From contig CM075102.1 in NCBI GenBank assembly GCA_037576195.1, forward strand, positions 3,658,001-3,722,000: a DNA stretch of 64,000 bases. The letters are read 5' to 3'. The position numbers and the translations under genes were made by a program. The first letter of the stretch is position 1. Each line of letters begins with the position of its first letter. The notes beneath the pieces were generated by a model that worked only from the letters and a program-made list of their open reading frames with translations, was not told the DNA's origin and searched no databases. Below, piece after piece: positions 1-11,627 of the stretch. This DNA comes from Phytoseiulus persimilis. Lineage: Eukaryota; Arthropoda; Arachnida; Mesostigmata; Phytoseiidae.

Positions 1-3000
1 TTCATTCAAACACCAGGCGCACGTTGAGGCAGGTCGTTGCAAGCGACGATAGGGCAATTTCACAAACAGGTGGATGACCCGAAGAGAGCGACCGGATGGA
101 GAGGAATGCGCACCAATGACGTTCTTGCGACCGCGTCTGAAGTGATCCTCCCAGGAGTAGAAAACAGCGATACACAGACCTCCAAATTTGAGGTTAAGAA
201 TAGTCGAACATCTGATCTAAAGGGCCTAACGAAACGGAGCCAGCTCAATGTCTAAGCTCATATGCCTTCCGGAGTGCCGAAGTCATGGAGCGAGCCCAGC
301 AATAATGTCAACGATTGCAGCTCAGGAACCAATCACGCAAGTCAGTGGATCCTGAGATCATCGTGATTATACAATATTTCCAACATATCTCAGGTTATCT
401 CAAAGATGTTCCACGAAGCTCAAGGAGAACCCAAGTTACCAGCTTCGCGGACTGGAGCAGCTCGTTGATCGCGGAATAACCGTATGTTCTATCTGACAGC
501 AGTCGAGGAGGCGTTTTTCAGCGGATTCACGCTGTGAACGTCTAAAATCTCGTGACCCCAAAGTGCCCGAAATCCCCTCTGTAAATACACCACATCCACA
601 CTCCTATCCAAACCAGTGTTCGATTATAAGATTCCATAAGTAAATCCGAAGGAAGCTGTATCAATCGGCGGATGGCCTTCTCCTTGCTTCGCAGCTGATT
701 TCCAGTCGTGGAAACGGTCAGAATTCCATCCGGAGTTCTCGGAACCGCCTGCGTGCTGAGTTTCGGAACAGGGGGCAGCCACGCCAGACGACGGGGAATA
801 GAAGCAGGACGCTCTGGGGTGTCGCTGCTCTGCTAATGGAGATCTGCAGAACAGATGACAAACCATGCTCTTCAGAACAAGGACAGGTCATCGAACGCCC
901 GATGCACACTCTCTGTGAACGATCGAGTCCCAGAACTTTAGTGAACTCATAGTCTGTGCCAATCGCATCAAACTCCGAGTAGCGTCCACAATAACCACAC
1001 ATTGAAGGAGCATGGATCTCAACATGGCCGGGGAAACAGAACCGTTTCCGGGGGTGATTGGCTCATAGGAAGCCATCATTCGATGTCTGAGCCATCATTA
1101 CCCCGGAGGCTCAGAGGGTTTTCAGTTGGGAGCCGCTTCATCCAGCTTCCGGAACGGAGAGGAATCCGAGTTGGGCTCAATGTTTTCCTCGCTCTTTCGC
1201 TGTTGAACGAGGCCGAGATTCTAGGGGCAGTCAAGCTTGGGATCAGCAGGAGTCGAACGAGGTTTCACACCAGGTTGACGAAAACCATACATTAGAACGG
1301 ATTCACAGCCTCCTGCGAGCAATGTAATGAATTTGAAGTCTCCTTATCGATTGCCGAACACTGTGCTCAATGTGCGTTCTCGAAAGAACCCGCATCGTCA
1401 TTACAGCTCCAGATTCGCCTCAACATTAACGATCGCATAATGAGCATTTCCAGGGAATCGTCGAGGAAAGAGAGGGTCTCAATATCTCGAGGAAACGTTT
1501 CCAACCTCCCGCGCCGTGTGAGCTCTCCTTTCCTAGCAATGGATGCAACAACTCACTCGACAGGAGTTGCGCTTCCGGGAGAACTGTGACTGCAGTTCAA
1601 CCGGGAGCCGAGGCAGAAGTTGGATCTGGGGAGGCAATCGTGAAGAAAGGAACGATTCCAAACAAGGCGAGAGCGAAACGAAAGTCGAACACTAAAGAGC
1701 AGAACAGAGATATGAAGAAGATAGCATGAGACACGCGCAGGACTCGTGCGCGACATTCTTTCAGCAAACCGTGAACCGTGACCGAAAGCTCCATTGTATA
1801 CACAAATGGAGGTTTATCATCACTCATCTGATGACTATACTGATTTCAAGAAGGAGATTTCCTTCCCTCCGATCCGCTCGACCCAGTTTGATGTTGATCT
1901 CACACGACGAAGTTAAACCCCTTCACTAAGGAACAAAAAATTGAGAGGAGAACGAGAATAGTACTTTTGCGCTGCTTCGACGTTTTGCTAGGCTCCGAAT
2001 GGCTTCGGGACTCCGTAGTTCGAGCTCCCTGCTCGTCTGGCATTCGCGTAGCTCGAACAGACTCCTTCGTCGGATATTGTGGAAGATGTGGCACTGCTGC
2101 AATGCATTTTCACGATTTTTATAAATCTTGGGAATGTTATCCAGTTCGCCAATGAAATCGGAACAGTCGAAGTTCGCTCCGAGCACCCTTCTCACTGGAC
2201 AGTTGTGCAAAATACTCATCGTCCTCACGCCCTTATTCGAGTCAGGCCAGGACCCACAGCGCTCGTGATTCTCCACAACAACTGGAGCACTCGCTGGAAG
2301 CTCGCAAAGAGGATCAACCTGATGAGTTCCAGCCTGCATCGCCCATTCTAGGGAAAACGTCTGATCTATATTGAAGTTCTAAGAGTCGTAGAAACGAACT
2401 GAAGAATTGAATGCTTCTCCACATTCGATCGTTCTCCATATTCGAACGAACGGGCAGTACTGGACGTGACGAGCAGCTCAGATGCTGACCACGTCGCCTG
2501 CCTTGAGGTCACTGCGCGTTGGATGTATCCTATAGTTCCGGGAGTTCGCCCATCTGACCTAAGAGTTGTCTGTGGGTCTCGGTTTCCGGAGCTTCCATCA
2601 CTAGGGACTCGAGCCGGAGAGCCTGTGAATCCGCGGAACGTTCTGAGCTGCTCATTCCAACTTTTTAGGGAGTATAAAACGTTCGTGCGCCCGATCATCC
2701 GATCGAAATTTGGTGCTTCACTCTGGTGGATGGTTACGACCACCTGAATAGAGCGCTGTTGGAGCGGAGCTCGAAAATCCACTTTCTGTTCGGAAGTAAT
2801 CATTATATATGCCATTATACTCATCCAGTAGAAAGCTCATAGAATATGCGTTATCTCACCTGATAGGCAATTCAGCTGAGTTCCGACTGTTCATGTTAGT
2901 CTCTAGAGAGCTTCTATTCCGAGCATCACGTGGTCACAGTAACTCTGAATGCTCGGCCTCGGCTCTCTGATGTCCTAGGCGGCTGTTCGCCGGTGATCCC

Positions 3001-5066
3001 CAGCTGCGGGTGGGCTCCGCTCGCGTACTCGGTTCGTACTGACGATCGGTGAGAAATCCTGAGTGGTCTGTGGCTCTCTCCCCGTCGAGTTACTCGGAAC
3101 CACAGTCTGACATCGAGAGAGGACAGGCTTCAATCCTCACATAAAAACCCGTGTACCGCAGTGCAGCTCCCATTCAGCATCGGGTCGCGAGCTTGCTGTA
3201 TCGCTCGCCAGCTCCCTAAACAAGTTCGCCCGATTCCCATATATTATCCACCACGTTCAGGATCCCCGTTTTGCCGGCTCACAATATCCTTTGTGGGGCT
3301 CCTCTCCGATTGCACTCACGGTTGACCTCTACGCCTTGGTCAGGAGTAAGTATCGATTTCGGCAAAAAAAATAGATTTGTTGTGAATAGATTACTTCCAA
3401 AACGCCTCCTTCCAGGACGGTATTCCTTTCACTCGTCGCCAGGAGTGTCGCGTGAGATCTCCGATTTATCTAATCGATTGCAGGAAACCTGGATCGTTGT
3501 AGACAAGTACTATACTCAACCAAGTTATGGACAAGGAGCGAACGCTGGACTGCATCTCGAAGCTCTCCGGAACAATGCATATCGATCTCCATCCCCTAAA
3601 TCGAATGATTTCCGCGTTCCTCCGAAGAATGATCCTTGCGTGATAATTCCTGCGAATAATCTCGGCTGAGAGCGATCCACGGTCCTGCAGAACCGACTGA
3701 AAAAGTCGCGTTCCTTGCAATAAGCGGGATGGCTTCCCGAAAACACTCCTCCATCGAGATTCCGCCTCAACGTCCATGATGAGCACCCAACGTGCCTATT
3801 AGTAGGCTCCTGATAATCCTTAAACTATTCTAATATATACTACATACATGTTCACAATCCCACTGGCTGGCACCGATTCATCCACATTCACACTTGAAGG
3901 TCACGCATGGCGGAGACCTTGAACTCTTGAGGAGTTTTCTTACCTTAACGAGGGCGGCGAAACTGCATCCCAACAAATCATCACTCTTTCGAATTTCCTC
4001 ATTGGCAGTCGAGATTGGACTCCGTCTTCTCAAGGCAAAAAAACGGAGTCTAAGGTCTCCCATCCGATCGTGGGTCCCAATGCACCTCTCCCCTCCGGAA
4101 CAAACTCTGGGGACTCCAATACGCCCTGGGATTCCGAACGTAACGAGTGCGGAATTCAAGATCCCGCGTGAAGTCTCCTGTTCTTACGTTGAATCGGTTA
4201 TGCAACCCGCGTTTCTGAAGGGAGGTCCGCACAGATCGAACTCCTTGAACAACTAATATGATGGGTCCATGTTTATTGTCTCATGCACTGTCCCAGCTTT
4301 GACTGCCCAACGACAGCGCTCCGACTGACGAAGCGGAACGTCGGAGGCTGGATCATCCAGAATATTTGAAATCAAGATTCGAGTAACACAGTACACTACC
4401 GAAAACACACACCGAACACACCTCTGAATGCCCTGATCCTACGAATCGCAGTCCAGCCGCCGCAGCACAATGGTGGGCTCGGGGCGGCAATTGCCGGTTT
4501 TCCCGCGCCGCTCGGAGAGAGGATTGGCGTGCCCTCTCCAAGCGGCGCTTGTAGCGCTGTTACATCCTCGCAGTACGAAAGCCGTTCGACCGCTGCTGAT
4601 TCGACTGTTCGAGAGTGGTCTCAAGGCAAGCTCTGGGGTTGCAACAAATGTTTCTAACGGCATGGTTTCCGGCTTGGTCCGGTAAAGCTCACGGTGGTTC
4701 CAGCTCCGCCTGCACAGCATGAAGGGAAAAGCTTCCAGAAAGCGAAAACACTCGTTAGCCCGGATTTTCTCGATTTTCGAAGATAAGGTCTACGAAAGTT
4801 GAGGACCTGATTTGGATGCACGCAGTCCGTCCCCATCTACCTTTGAGGTTTACCTCCTAGATGATGATCTCTTATGATTGGACCATATTACCAAGATCTA
4901 TGGACTTTTGCACGAGTCACGATATCAAGCTCCCCGACTCGCCTCAACCTGGGTGGACCCGAACGAAGCGGTCTCGAGCCGCAACGAATCTTATGGATGA
5001 TTCCAGTCGCTCCAAGCACCGCCAAACCCAGCCGTCCCCTCAGAGGACTGATGCTTAGTTTACAAC
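1..5066. other. Intergenic stretch, no gene recognised
   Basis: Only short open frames occur here, on both strands, and none shows a recognisable domain, a good start context plus poly(A) signal, or a coherent exon. The longest frames (about 130-150 codons near 2366-2824 minus and 3271-3669 plus) have shadow-like composition and no family resemblance. Isolated donor-like strings occur, for example GAGTAAGTAT near 3344, but no exon could be assembled around them. I saw no obvious transposon end, tandem repeat or RNA gene. Confidence 0.5.
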
Positions 5067-5513
5067 ATGCCTTCGCCAACAAGATGCGATCCCGTTTCGT
5101 TCTTCTACCGCATGCTCTCTAATGACTTCTGTATTACAGGAAAAGACCTCGTGGACAACATGGACAGACTCGAGAAGGAGGCCTTTGAGTTATACTATGG
5201 AGATTACGCTGGGAAGCACAGCTTCACTTATGACTCCGAAGACTACAAGCGGTTAGTTATGGAATTCTATTGGACGTCATGCAGTGTTGTCACGCGGGTG
5301 AAATATCTCCTCCTAGCTAGAGATTCAATTGCTACGGAAGGACCGGGAGACATACCCACGAGTCTCCTAGAAAAAGCCTTAAGGTCAGCTCTGGACGATT
5401 TGAAAAAAAATGAGAGGTTGATAGCTTCCCAAAAAAACATGATCGAAGAGATGACTAGCAAGCTCACGGAAATCTATAATACTTCACCGGGTGCGATCTT
5501 CTTCAGAGAATAA
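5067..5513 (+). CDS. Hypothetical protein, 148 codons
   Basis: I do not recognise this protein. The frame opens with a true ATG and runs 148 codons to a TAA that overlaps an AATAAA-like signal at about 5511. The composition looks protein-like: acidic and aromatic residues (ELYYGDYAGKHSF) in the middle, then a C-terminal third rich in K, E, L and M (LEKALRSALDDLKKNERL) that could form a helix or short coiled coil. A good splice acceptor (TTCTGTATTACAG) ends at about 5140, so the frame may instead be the last exon of a spliced gene beginning GKDLVDNMDRLEKEAF. No signal peptide or membrane segment is evident. It could be a host gene 3' exon or a retroelement gag-like remnant. Confidence 0.4.
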   Translation: MPSPTRCDPVSFFYRMLSNDFCITGKDLVDNMDRLEKEAFELYYGDYAGKHSFTYDSEDYKRLVMEFYWTSCSVVTRVKYLLLARDSIATEGPGDIPTSLLEKALRSALDDLKKNERLIASQKNMIEEMTSKLTEIYNTSPGAIFFRE

Positions 5514-6175
5514 TAAATCCATTAGTTTACACATCTGCGCTAAAACTTTGATGCTTAATTTGTGGGACTCCATGTATCCTTCTGCCACTTTCTGTTCCCC
5601 TCCAGAGGACTCGTCAGTCCTCGCAAGGATTGACCGGAGCGGGAACGTTTGCCTGGAGCCTAAATTCTCCCCGCTTGGAAAGCCCCGTAATTACAGTGAA
5701 CGAATGGTCAAACTCTGGCCCTTCTGGCTGAAAAAGTTGAAGCGGTGGTGCTCAAGCACTCTTGATGTGATAGCCTCTTCCGCACACCATCCACTGCCAG
5801 CTCGCGGAATGCCGTGAGAATCTGCGAACCCTCTTCCCTATATGAGCGGAAGGAAAACGACGAGGTCACACAGGTTCGAATGGAGTCACCGATATGTCGA
5901 CTTCTCGCGTCCTCCACAAGGACCTCAGCTGTGGATGGAAGCAATTTATTTCCCCTGAATACTTCTTTGACGCTTGGTCGCATCCCTCGGTATCCTATCC
6001 GCGAATTTTCGAGGTTCAGGGGGACATCGCTCTGCCTTCTGCATGCCTTCCAGGATGAACTGAAAGGGGATTGTCCGTCCCCGATGTGCCGCAAGCCGCA
6101 AAGCATCGCAGAGGAATCCCGGAGGGCCGAGAAGAATACCGAAAACCCTTTACCTCGTTTCGACGGTCGAGCGGA

Positions 6176-6895
6176 TCGAGCTGAGTCTCTATGCACAGCA
6201 CATAATCCGAGAAGCTGCACTCGCTCCAGAAGACCGCGAGTGAATCAAGATATACGCGATAAATACGTTTAAACATGATGCTAGAGCAGGGGTGGGCAAA
6301 GTGCGGCCCGCGAGTGGTTCACTGTGTTCGGGCAGGGCCCTGCGCAACAAGCGCTTGACAACGCCGAATCGCTTCCATGGAAAATAGATTTAACATTTCC
6401 TACGATCTTCCCCAACCTGAGTGGATCTCCTCAACTTGGTGGACGAGTGAGTCGAGTGTTCACTCTTCGATAGGCACATCGAGGTGTTGTGATTTTTCTG
6501 GAGCTCAGGTTTCTGATGCACTCAAAGGAAACGATTCCTGAACTTGAAACCTTATCTTTGCCGGAAGTCGCTCTTTGGAGACATGTCACATTGATTAGGA
6601 ATACTCCGAGCTCGCTGAGATACGTTTTATGTGGCGGCCCGTAAGTTTGCACGGCCGCGATGGTGCTCTGCACTGTGGCCCGGAAAGCACCTCGTGCGGC
6701 CCGCGGGCCGCACCAAGTTGCCCACCCCTGTGCTAGAGTCTATCGGAAGATTCAAGATCAATGACATATCGGGCATCCCGGGGGAATCACAGTGGTGTGT
6801 AAAACACTAATCCTGGTTGTGGTACGAGGTGGTAGAATGGTGATACTATTGTGATAAGAAAGTTAGCAGGCGATCAAACATTGAAGATCAGGGTG
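6176..6895. repeat. Duplicated segment, copy A (split by a MITE)
   Basis: Sequence at 6176-6286 (containing CTATGCACAGCACA and GCTCCAGAAGAC) is homologous to 8384-8500. Sequence at about 6816-6895 (GTGGTAGAATGGTGATA, GGCGATCAAAC, GAAGATCAG) is homologous to 8234-8313. The two parts lie in opposite order in copy B, as expected for adjacent tandem units separated by later insertions. The MITE at 6287-6730 interrupts this copy. Confidence 0.6.
6287..6730. mobile_element. Non-autonomous hAT-type element (MITE), 444 bp
   Basis: The left end begins CAGGGGTGGGCAAAGTGCGG and the right end finishes GTTGCCCACCCCTG, its inverted complement; the ends share GTGCGGCCCGCG further in. The element is flanked by a perfect 8-bp direct repeat TGCTAGAG at 6279-6286 and 6731-6738. 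An 8-bp target duplication with CAGGGG-type ends is characteristic of the hAT superfamily. The interior holds only short frames and no transposase, so mobilisation would depend on an autonomous relative. Homologous sequence on both outer sides resumes across the insertion when compared with copy B near 8.4 kb. Confidence 0.88.
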
Positions 6896-8233
6896 CTTTT
6901 GGAATTTTTCGGTTAGGCGCGTTCGAAGAAAAACAACAAAACACAAAACGCCGGAATGCCGAGTTGGCGATTGGGAGAGGGAGATGACAGACTCCAAAGA
7001 GACTTACCAGGCACTAGATTTTGCGTAGAGTATAAGCATGGGTCTCACCCAGTCCCCCGCACTGCCCTGAGCCCGCTTGCTATGGGTCTGCTCGGATCGC
7101 TTCGCTCGCTCGCTAGAAACCTAAACTGACCTCACCCAATTCCACCGCATTGCCTTCACGCCTCTTGCTGTCAGATAGCTCGCATCGCTCCGCGCGATCG
7201 CCAGTTCGAGTCCCTTGTCTCTGCCCGCGACGCTAGCGGGCCGTTTTTGTCTGCTACGGCTAGCAGTGTAACTAGCTACCCGTCTAACCGACAAGAACCG
7301 GCGATCCTAGCTTGGCCGAGAAGTGGAGAGGATATGAAGAGAGGCAGGGCCCGAAATCAAAACACAGGATCGGCGGGCTCGGCCACCGGCGAAGACGAGT
7401 ACGGGATCTGAGTCAGATTGTATGGGGATGGGAATGGAACGGAGTGCATCAGCATGTGATGGGATGCGGCGAGGAGCCGGAGCAGCCCACTGGCTTACGG
7501 AAGGCGGGGTCGTTAGGCTACGGGGAATGGTGTGCGACAGCCGCGGAATCCTCGCGCAGGCTTGCCAGGCGTGGCGACGCCGTCAGTGCGGGCTCCGTTG
7601 GAGAGAATGCATAATGGCTAAGCTCCGCTGCGCGTGTCGGTGGGCGAACGCTGGTGGCACGTTATTGCTCGCCAGCTCAACTCGCCGGGCGCCAAACGAA
7701 ATGGCAACCGGAACGAACTGAGAAAAAGCATAGATCGCCCGCCAGAGATCATGGCGCTGAAAAAACGCTCATGGAGCGAATGGAAAAAAAAACGCACAAG
7801 AAATAGGAACTCTCCTTAACGGCAACGAAGAAGACGATGAGACGAGAATAGCCATCTTGCTGGCGTGCGGAGGCGATATTGTACTGGACGAGTATGATGC
7901 GAAATATGAGGCTCAGGAGAAGACGAAGTTCGGGCGAAGACTCCGAGAGCGCAGAGATAGAAGAGGAGGCGGTGCAAAGTCGAAAGAATCGAGACACGAA
8001 CGAAAAACGGTCTTCTCTCGGAGCACGAACATTGCGAGACCGCACTCCCCTTCGACCGAGAGAGAAATGATACAAATGGTAGACAAAGAGCTGGTTCTCG
8101 AAGGCCAAGAAGAAATACGGCAGGAAAGGCCGCTTTTAACAAGGACGTTGGATTAGTGAAGCAAGCAGAGCAATCTGCGAGAGACCTCCACTCGGGAACT
8201 CTCGCGAAATCCTAATTCGAATGATTATGAGGA
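6896..8233. other. GC-rich stretch between the duplicated segments
   Basis: Two imperfect tandem copies of a ~80-bp unit occur at about 7051-7127 and 7132-7205, both running from CTCACCCA to a CGCTC/CGATCGC-rich end. Overlapping open frames at 7312-7614 and 7857-8156 are Arg/Gly/Trp-rich, begin at non-ATG codons and match no family I know. The string GCCGAGTTGGCGATTGGGAG at about 6958 recurs near 16782, so part of this stretch belongs to a dispersed repeat. I cannot assign a gene. Confidence 0.45.
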
Positions 8234-8565
8234 AGAAAGATGTTGTGGTTAGTGGTAGAATGGTGATATGATTGTGATGAGAAGATTGGTAGGCGATCAA
8301 ACGATGAAGATCAGTCCCTTGTACGTCGTACGGAGCCGATCTTCGGAATTAACAATTCATTCCGGTGCTCACTTGTTGTCTGACTCATTGAGCTGGGATT
8401 CTATGCACGGCACACAAGCCGACGAGCTGCACTTGCTCCAGAAGACTCTGGGTAAATCCAGATATACGTGAGAACTACGTGAACGATTGATGCCAGAATG
8501 TATTGAAGGTTTCTGATAGATGGTACCGGGTCTCTTGAGGGCATTACGGCACGGTGTGAGAAACA
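8234..8565. repeat. Duplicated segment, copy B
   Basis: This is the uninterrupted counterpart of the segment near 6.2-6.9 kb. 8234-8313 matches 6816-6895, and 8384-8500 matches 6176-6286. It ends against the inverted-repeat element that starts at 8569 (CACTGACAAGGGAAC). Confidence 0.6.
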
Positions 8566-8568
8566 CTG

Positions 8569-9412
8569 ACAAGGGAACTATACGAAGTGTAACACCCAGA
8601 TTTGAATGAGAGGGTGCTCGTTCGGTAGTCTATGCTGGACCATGTTCGGGCCCGCAGTTGATCGTCTTGAATGGATCCGTGTTTTTTTTTCTCGAGGAGC
8701 TCAAAATTCGGAAAGAAGACGTTTTCTGGCCTTCCGGGGCCGATTGCCTCCCCTATTTCTGATAAGTGAGCAGAGTTTTCGACTCTGAAACAGTGACTGG
8801 ACTAGTTAGTACAAAGAGAGATCGAATGAATCTTGTTTCACCTAACTCGGAGCGGAAAGCAATATCCTGGGTGACCTTTGAGGCATAGTCTCCAACAGGT
8901 GTCCAGCCTATTTCATACCATGCCGCTCGCATACGCAAAGTTTTTCTAGGTGTCATCAACAAAACTTGGGAGAGCATTGCTACAGAATATGTTTGCTTGT
9001 TATTGATCGTTTTTTTTGCGTCGTTTCTCTTGATAGGAGTTGCTTCCATCGTCCTTAGGACGTCGGAGCTAATCCATGATCATGACCGCAAGGGGGTGTC
9101 ATATCGTGCTGCCGGTCGGTCGCAAACGATCCAGGGGGAAGAAGTGAGTGCCTGGTCTGTCTGAATGCGTATCCCCCATATCAGTCACCAATTCAGGGTC
9201 AAAAACTCGACTCACCAATCAAGAACAGGGGGTCAGTCCGCGCTGGAAAAAAGGGAGAACCTATTTTTTTCGGAATTTCGGAGTTCTTTAGAGAAAAAAC
9301 ATGGGCCCATTCAAGACGATCAACTGTGGGCCTTAACATGACCCACCATGGACTACAAAATGGGCACCGTCTCATTCAAATCTGGATGTTACACTTCGTA
9401 TAGTTCCCTTGT
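8569..9412. mobile_element. Element with long terminal inverted repeats, 844 bp, family unknown
   Basis: The left end ACAAGGGAACTATACGAAGT (8569) is the inverted complement of the right end, which finishes ACTTCGTATAGTTCCCTTGT (9412). Homology continues inward for roughly 120-150 bp on each side with scattered mismatches, including TTGATCGTCTTGAATGG and a T-rich tract. I could not find a convincing target-site duplication, so the superfamily stays open; long inverted repeats suit Mutator-like or foldback elements. The core contains a 98-codon frame on the minus strand. Confidence 0.7.
8753..9049 (-). CDS. Hypothetical ORF inside the long-TIR element
   Basis: The frame starts at a true ATG (9049) and runs 98 codons. 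The protein has a basic N-terminus (KRNDAKKTINNK) and a mixed hydrophobic centre (AMLSQVLLMTPRKTL, AAWYEIGWTPVGDY), with no recognised motif. It sits wholly between the two inverted repeats, so it is either cargo captured by the element, a remnant of a small element protein, or chance. I see no signal peptide or poly(A) evidence. Confidence 0.25.
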   Translation of the reverse strand: MEATPIKRNDAKKTINNKQTYSVAMLSQVLLMTPRKTLRMRAAWYEIGWTPVGDYASKVTQDIAFRSELGETRFIRSLFVLTSPVTVSESKTLLTYQK

Positions 9413-10042
9413 GAGTTCGACGGGGGGTCGACTTTATCAATCACTGAGATGATACCGAGTGAATTGAGGTGACCTCGGAACCTGCGCATTGAATCGTGGA
9501 TGCCATACTCAATGTCTGAAGTAGACCTTTCCTTGGCTGACCTGACATTCCCAGCTGGGCAGCGTTTGGATACGCAGTTTCCACATTTATTTTGACTTCC
9601 TCAGTGTCCTCTGGCTGCTGGAGCCAGGGCAGCTATCCGGAGAGCTTCTGTATCACGGAGCAGCTCAGCCAGCGGGTGGGTGACATCGAAGCTGAGAGAT
9701 TCTGCCAAATATTACTCGCCACGTTCCAGCACCGTCATCCCTGAAGTGGATCGTTAGCGTCTATGGTCGACCGACCTCGCATTTCTCCCCAATTTCTCAG
9801 CGTTATTCGTCTTGACTGCGCGCTCTACATAGAAGCCCCGTCGCTTGGGAATGGGTTGCGTTCCTTTCTGGGACGCCCATCTTGGCAGTCGATCAGTTGC
9901 ACTGGGACCACTCAAAAAGCTACCGCGATGAAATTCACTGTGCGGTTCATAAATTTTCTTCGTAGTTTTGAAATGGTGTGGATATCAGTCCACAACGTTG
10001 GAGGAGCGTCAACAGTTGAGCGGTGGAAGGGACAGTGGCAGG
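9413..10042. other. Intergenic, nothing recognised
   Basis: No gene, repeat or element end was seen apart from the boundary of the inverted-repeat element on the left and the AACCGC-rich element on the right. Confidence 0.5.
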
Positions 10043-10049
10043 TAGGCTT

Positions 10050-10186
10050 TGCAAATAACCGCATTTCTAAATAACCGCGGTTACGGTTAACCGACAATCG
10101 CAAATCCATAACCGCAATAGGGGTTAACCGCAAAATTAGGACTGAAAACCGCGGTTATAACCGCAAATAACCGCGGTTATATGGAA
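10050..10186 (+). repeat. AACCGC subterminal repeat cluster, left
   Basis: At least eight AACCGC motifs occur in about 135 bp, several fused into the palindrome AACCGCGGTT. The same motif reappears in inverted orientation at 13831-13893. Confidence 0.8.
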
Positions 10187-11030
10187 GCATGCTTCCTGGA
10201 AGATTTCCAGGGAGCTTCTCCCCTCCTATCAGGACGAAGGTTCCATTAGGAACAGAAACAACGAGATCTCAAAACACATCTCATAAAGACTCGTTTGTTA
10301 CAACTCGACCTCGATCAGATGGGGCCGGGGACATTGGTTGAACCTCTCAAGTCCCGAAATCTTTGATAAATCATCCTGATGCCAGGAAGATCATCTTGTA
10401 TTGTGAAGCCCCCCGCTCGATGAATGTAGTCAGCAATTTCGAGTTCAACTCCTCACGATCCGCTGAGGAAGTTTTGCAAACTCTGGATTGTGGAAGTGGC
10501 GTCGTTTTCCGCACGGTTTCACGAGCAAAGAGTGCCCAAAGGCATGCTTCCTTGTTGGGTTGAGATAACTCACGTACTTCCACGTCCTGATTCTCGATTC
10601 TTTCTTTCATTGTGAATCCTCGAGGTCGTCTTTTGAGGTGGTTCCGATTTTTGTCTGGCTACAAATTACTGCTCCCGGCTTCGATATCACCGTTACCGTA
10701 TTTGAAAAGGGCGTATGTCCTCCGTTCCGACCAGCGCACAAGAGATGGACCAGTGCCGTTTTCAGGTGGGACTTCATCACAATTCTTCTATCGAGGCCTT
10801 CCAACGGGGGTGCAACCCACACAATAACTACTTCCGCTGTGCTCTGTTCCCTGATCTTACCAAATGCGCAAAGCTCTGGAAGATTGAGCCTCCCGCTTCC
10901 GATGCTGGCTCATCGATTCCTTGAACGTGATGGGGACATGCGGAGGCTGTTCCTGATGTGTGATATGTCCAGGTATAATTGCTAGCCAGGTCCGGCTTTC
11001 GGAAGTGTGTACGAACTTCGTTCAACGGGA

Positions 11031-11038
11031 GTCATCAC
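11031..11038. repeat. 8-bp target-site duplication, left copy
   Basis: GTCATCAC directly precedes the hAT terminus TAGGGCCCG. The identical octamer follows the right terminus. It fits the nTnnnnAn preference reported for hAT insertions. Confidence 0.93.
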
Positions 11039-11627
11039 TAGGGCCCGAAAATCTATGCAACTGCATATTTAGCATGCAAGATGCATATTTTGCATAGAAA
11101 AAATGCAGTTTGCATATAAAATATGCATTTTTAACGCCGAATATGCGACTTGCATATTCTATATGCTGGTGACGATTTGCGAGGAAAGATCGTTCCCACT
11201 CCGCCCAGAATTCGTTCTCCGTGGAACAGCTTCAACACAAACTTTTCTCTCAACTCATCGGATTACTCTTCTCTCGATTGATGATCTCGCGCTCGATTTA
11301 CGTTCGTAGTGAACGATCGCAAGTTTCATATGTGGATATCCCTGAAGATTGTGCTTTCGGAAGTTTCAACATTCCGACTTGGTATGTTCCGGATGCTCGC
11401 AGACAATAGTCCATCGTGATTAGGTGGGGAATCACGACACATTTACCATGCATGTTGACACCGCGGTATCGAATGTCGAGGTTCCGACAGACATTGATTC
11501 CGAGAAGAGACTCTTCGGAACACGACGCTAGAGGGATCTCGCAACATTGTCTCAGCGAACGACTCATCGAGGATAGCTCCCAGTTCGTGGAGGAACTCGG
11601 AGAGTGAGCTTGTGATTCGAACGGGAA

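Noticed and set aside
5708-6272. Overlapping 150-170-codon frames on both strands
   Set aside because: Both strands are open in the same interval with no motif, and the region runs into the duplicated segment, so coding is not supported.
7195-7215. B-box-like AGTTCGAGTCC suggesting a tRNA or tRNA-derived SINE
   Set aside because: The flanking bases do not form a T-stem or acceptor stem and no A-box lies at the right distance.
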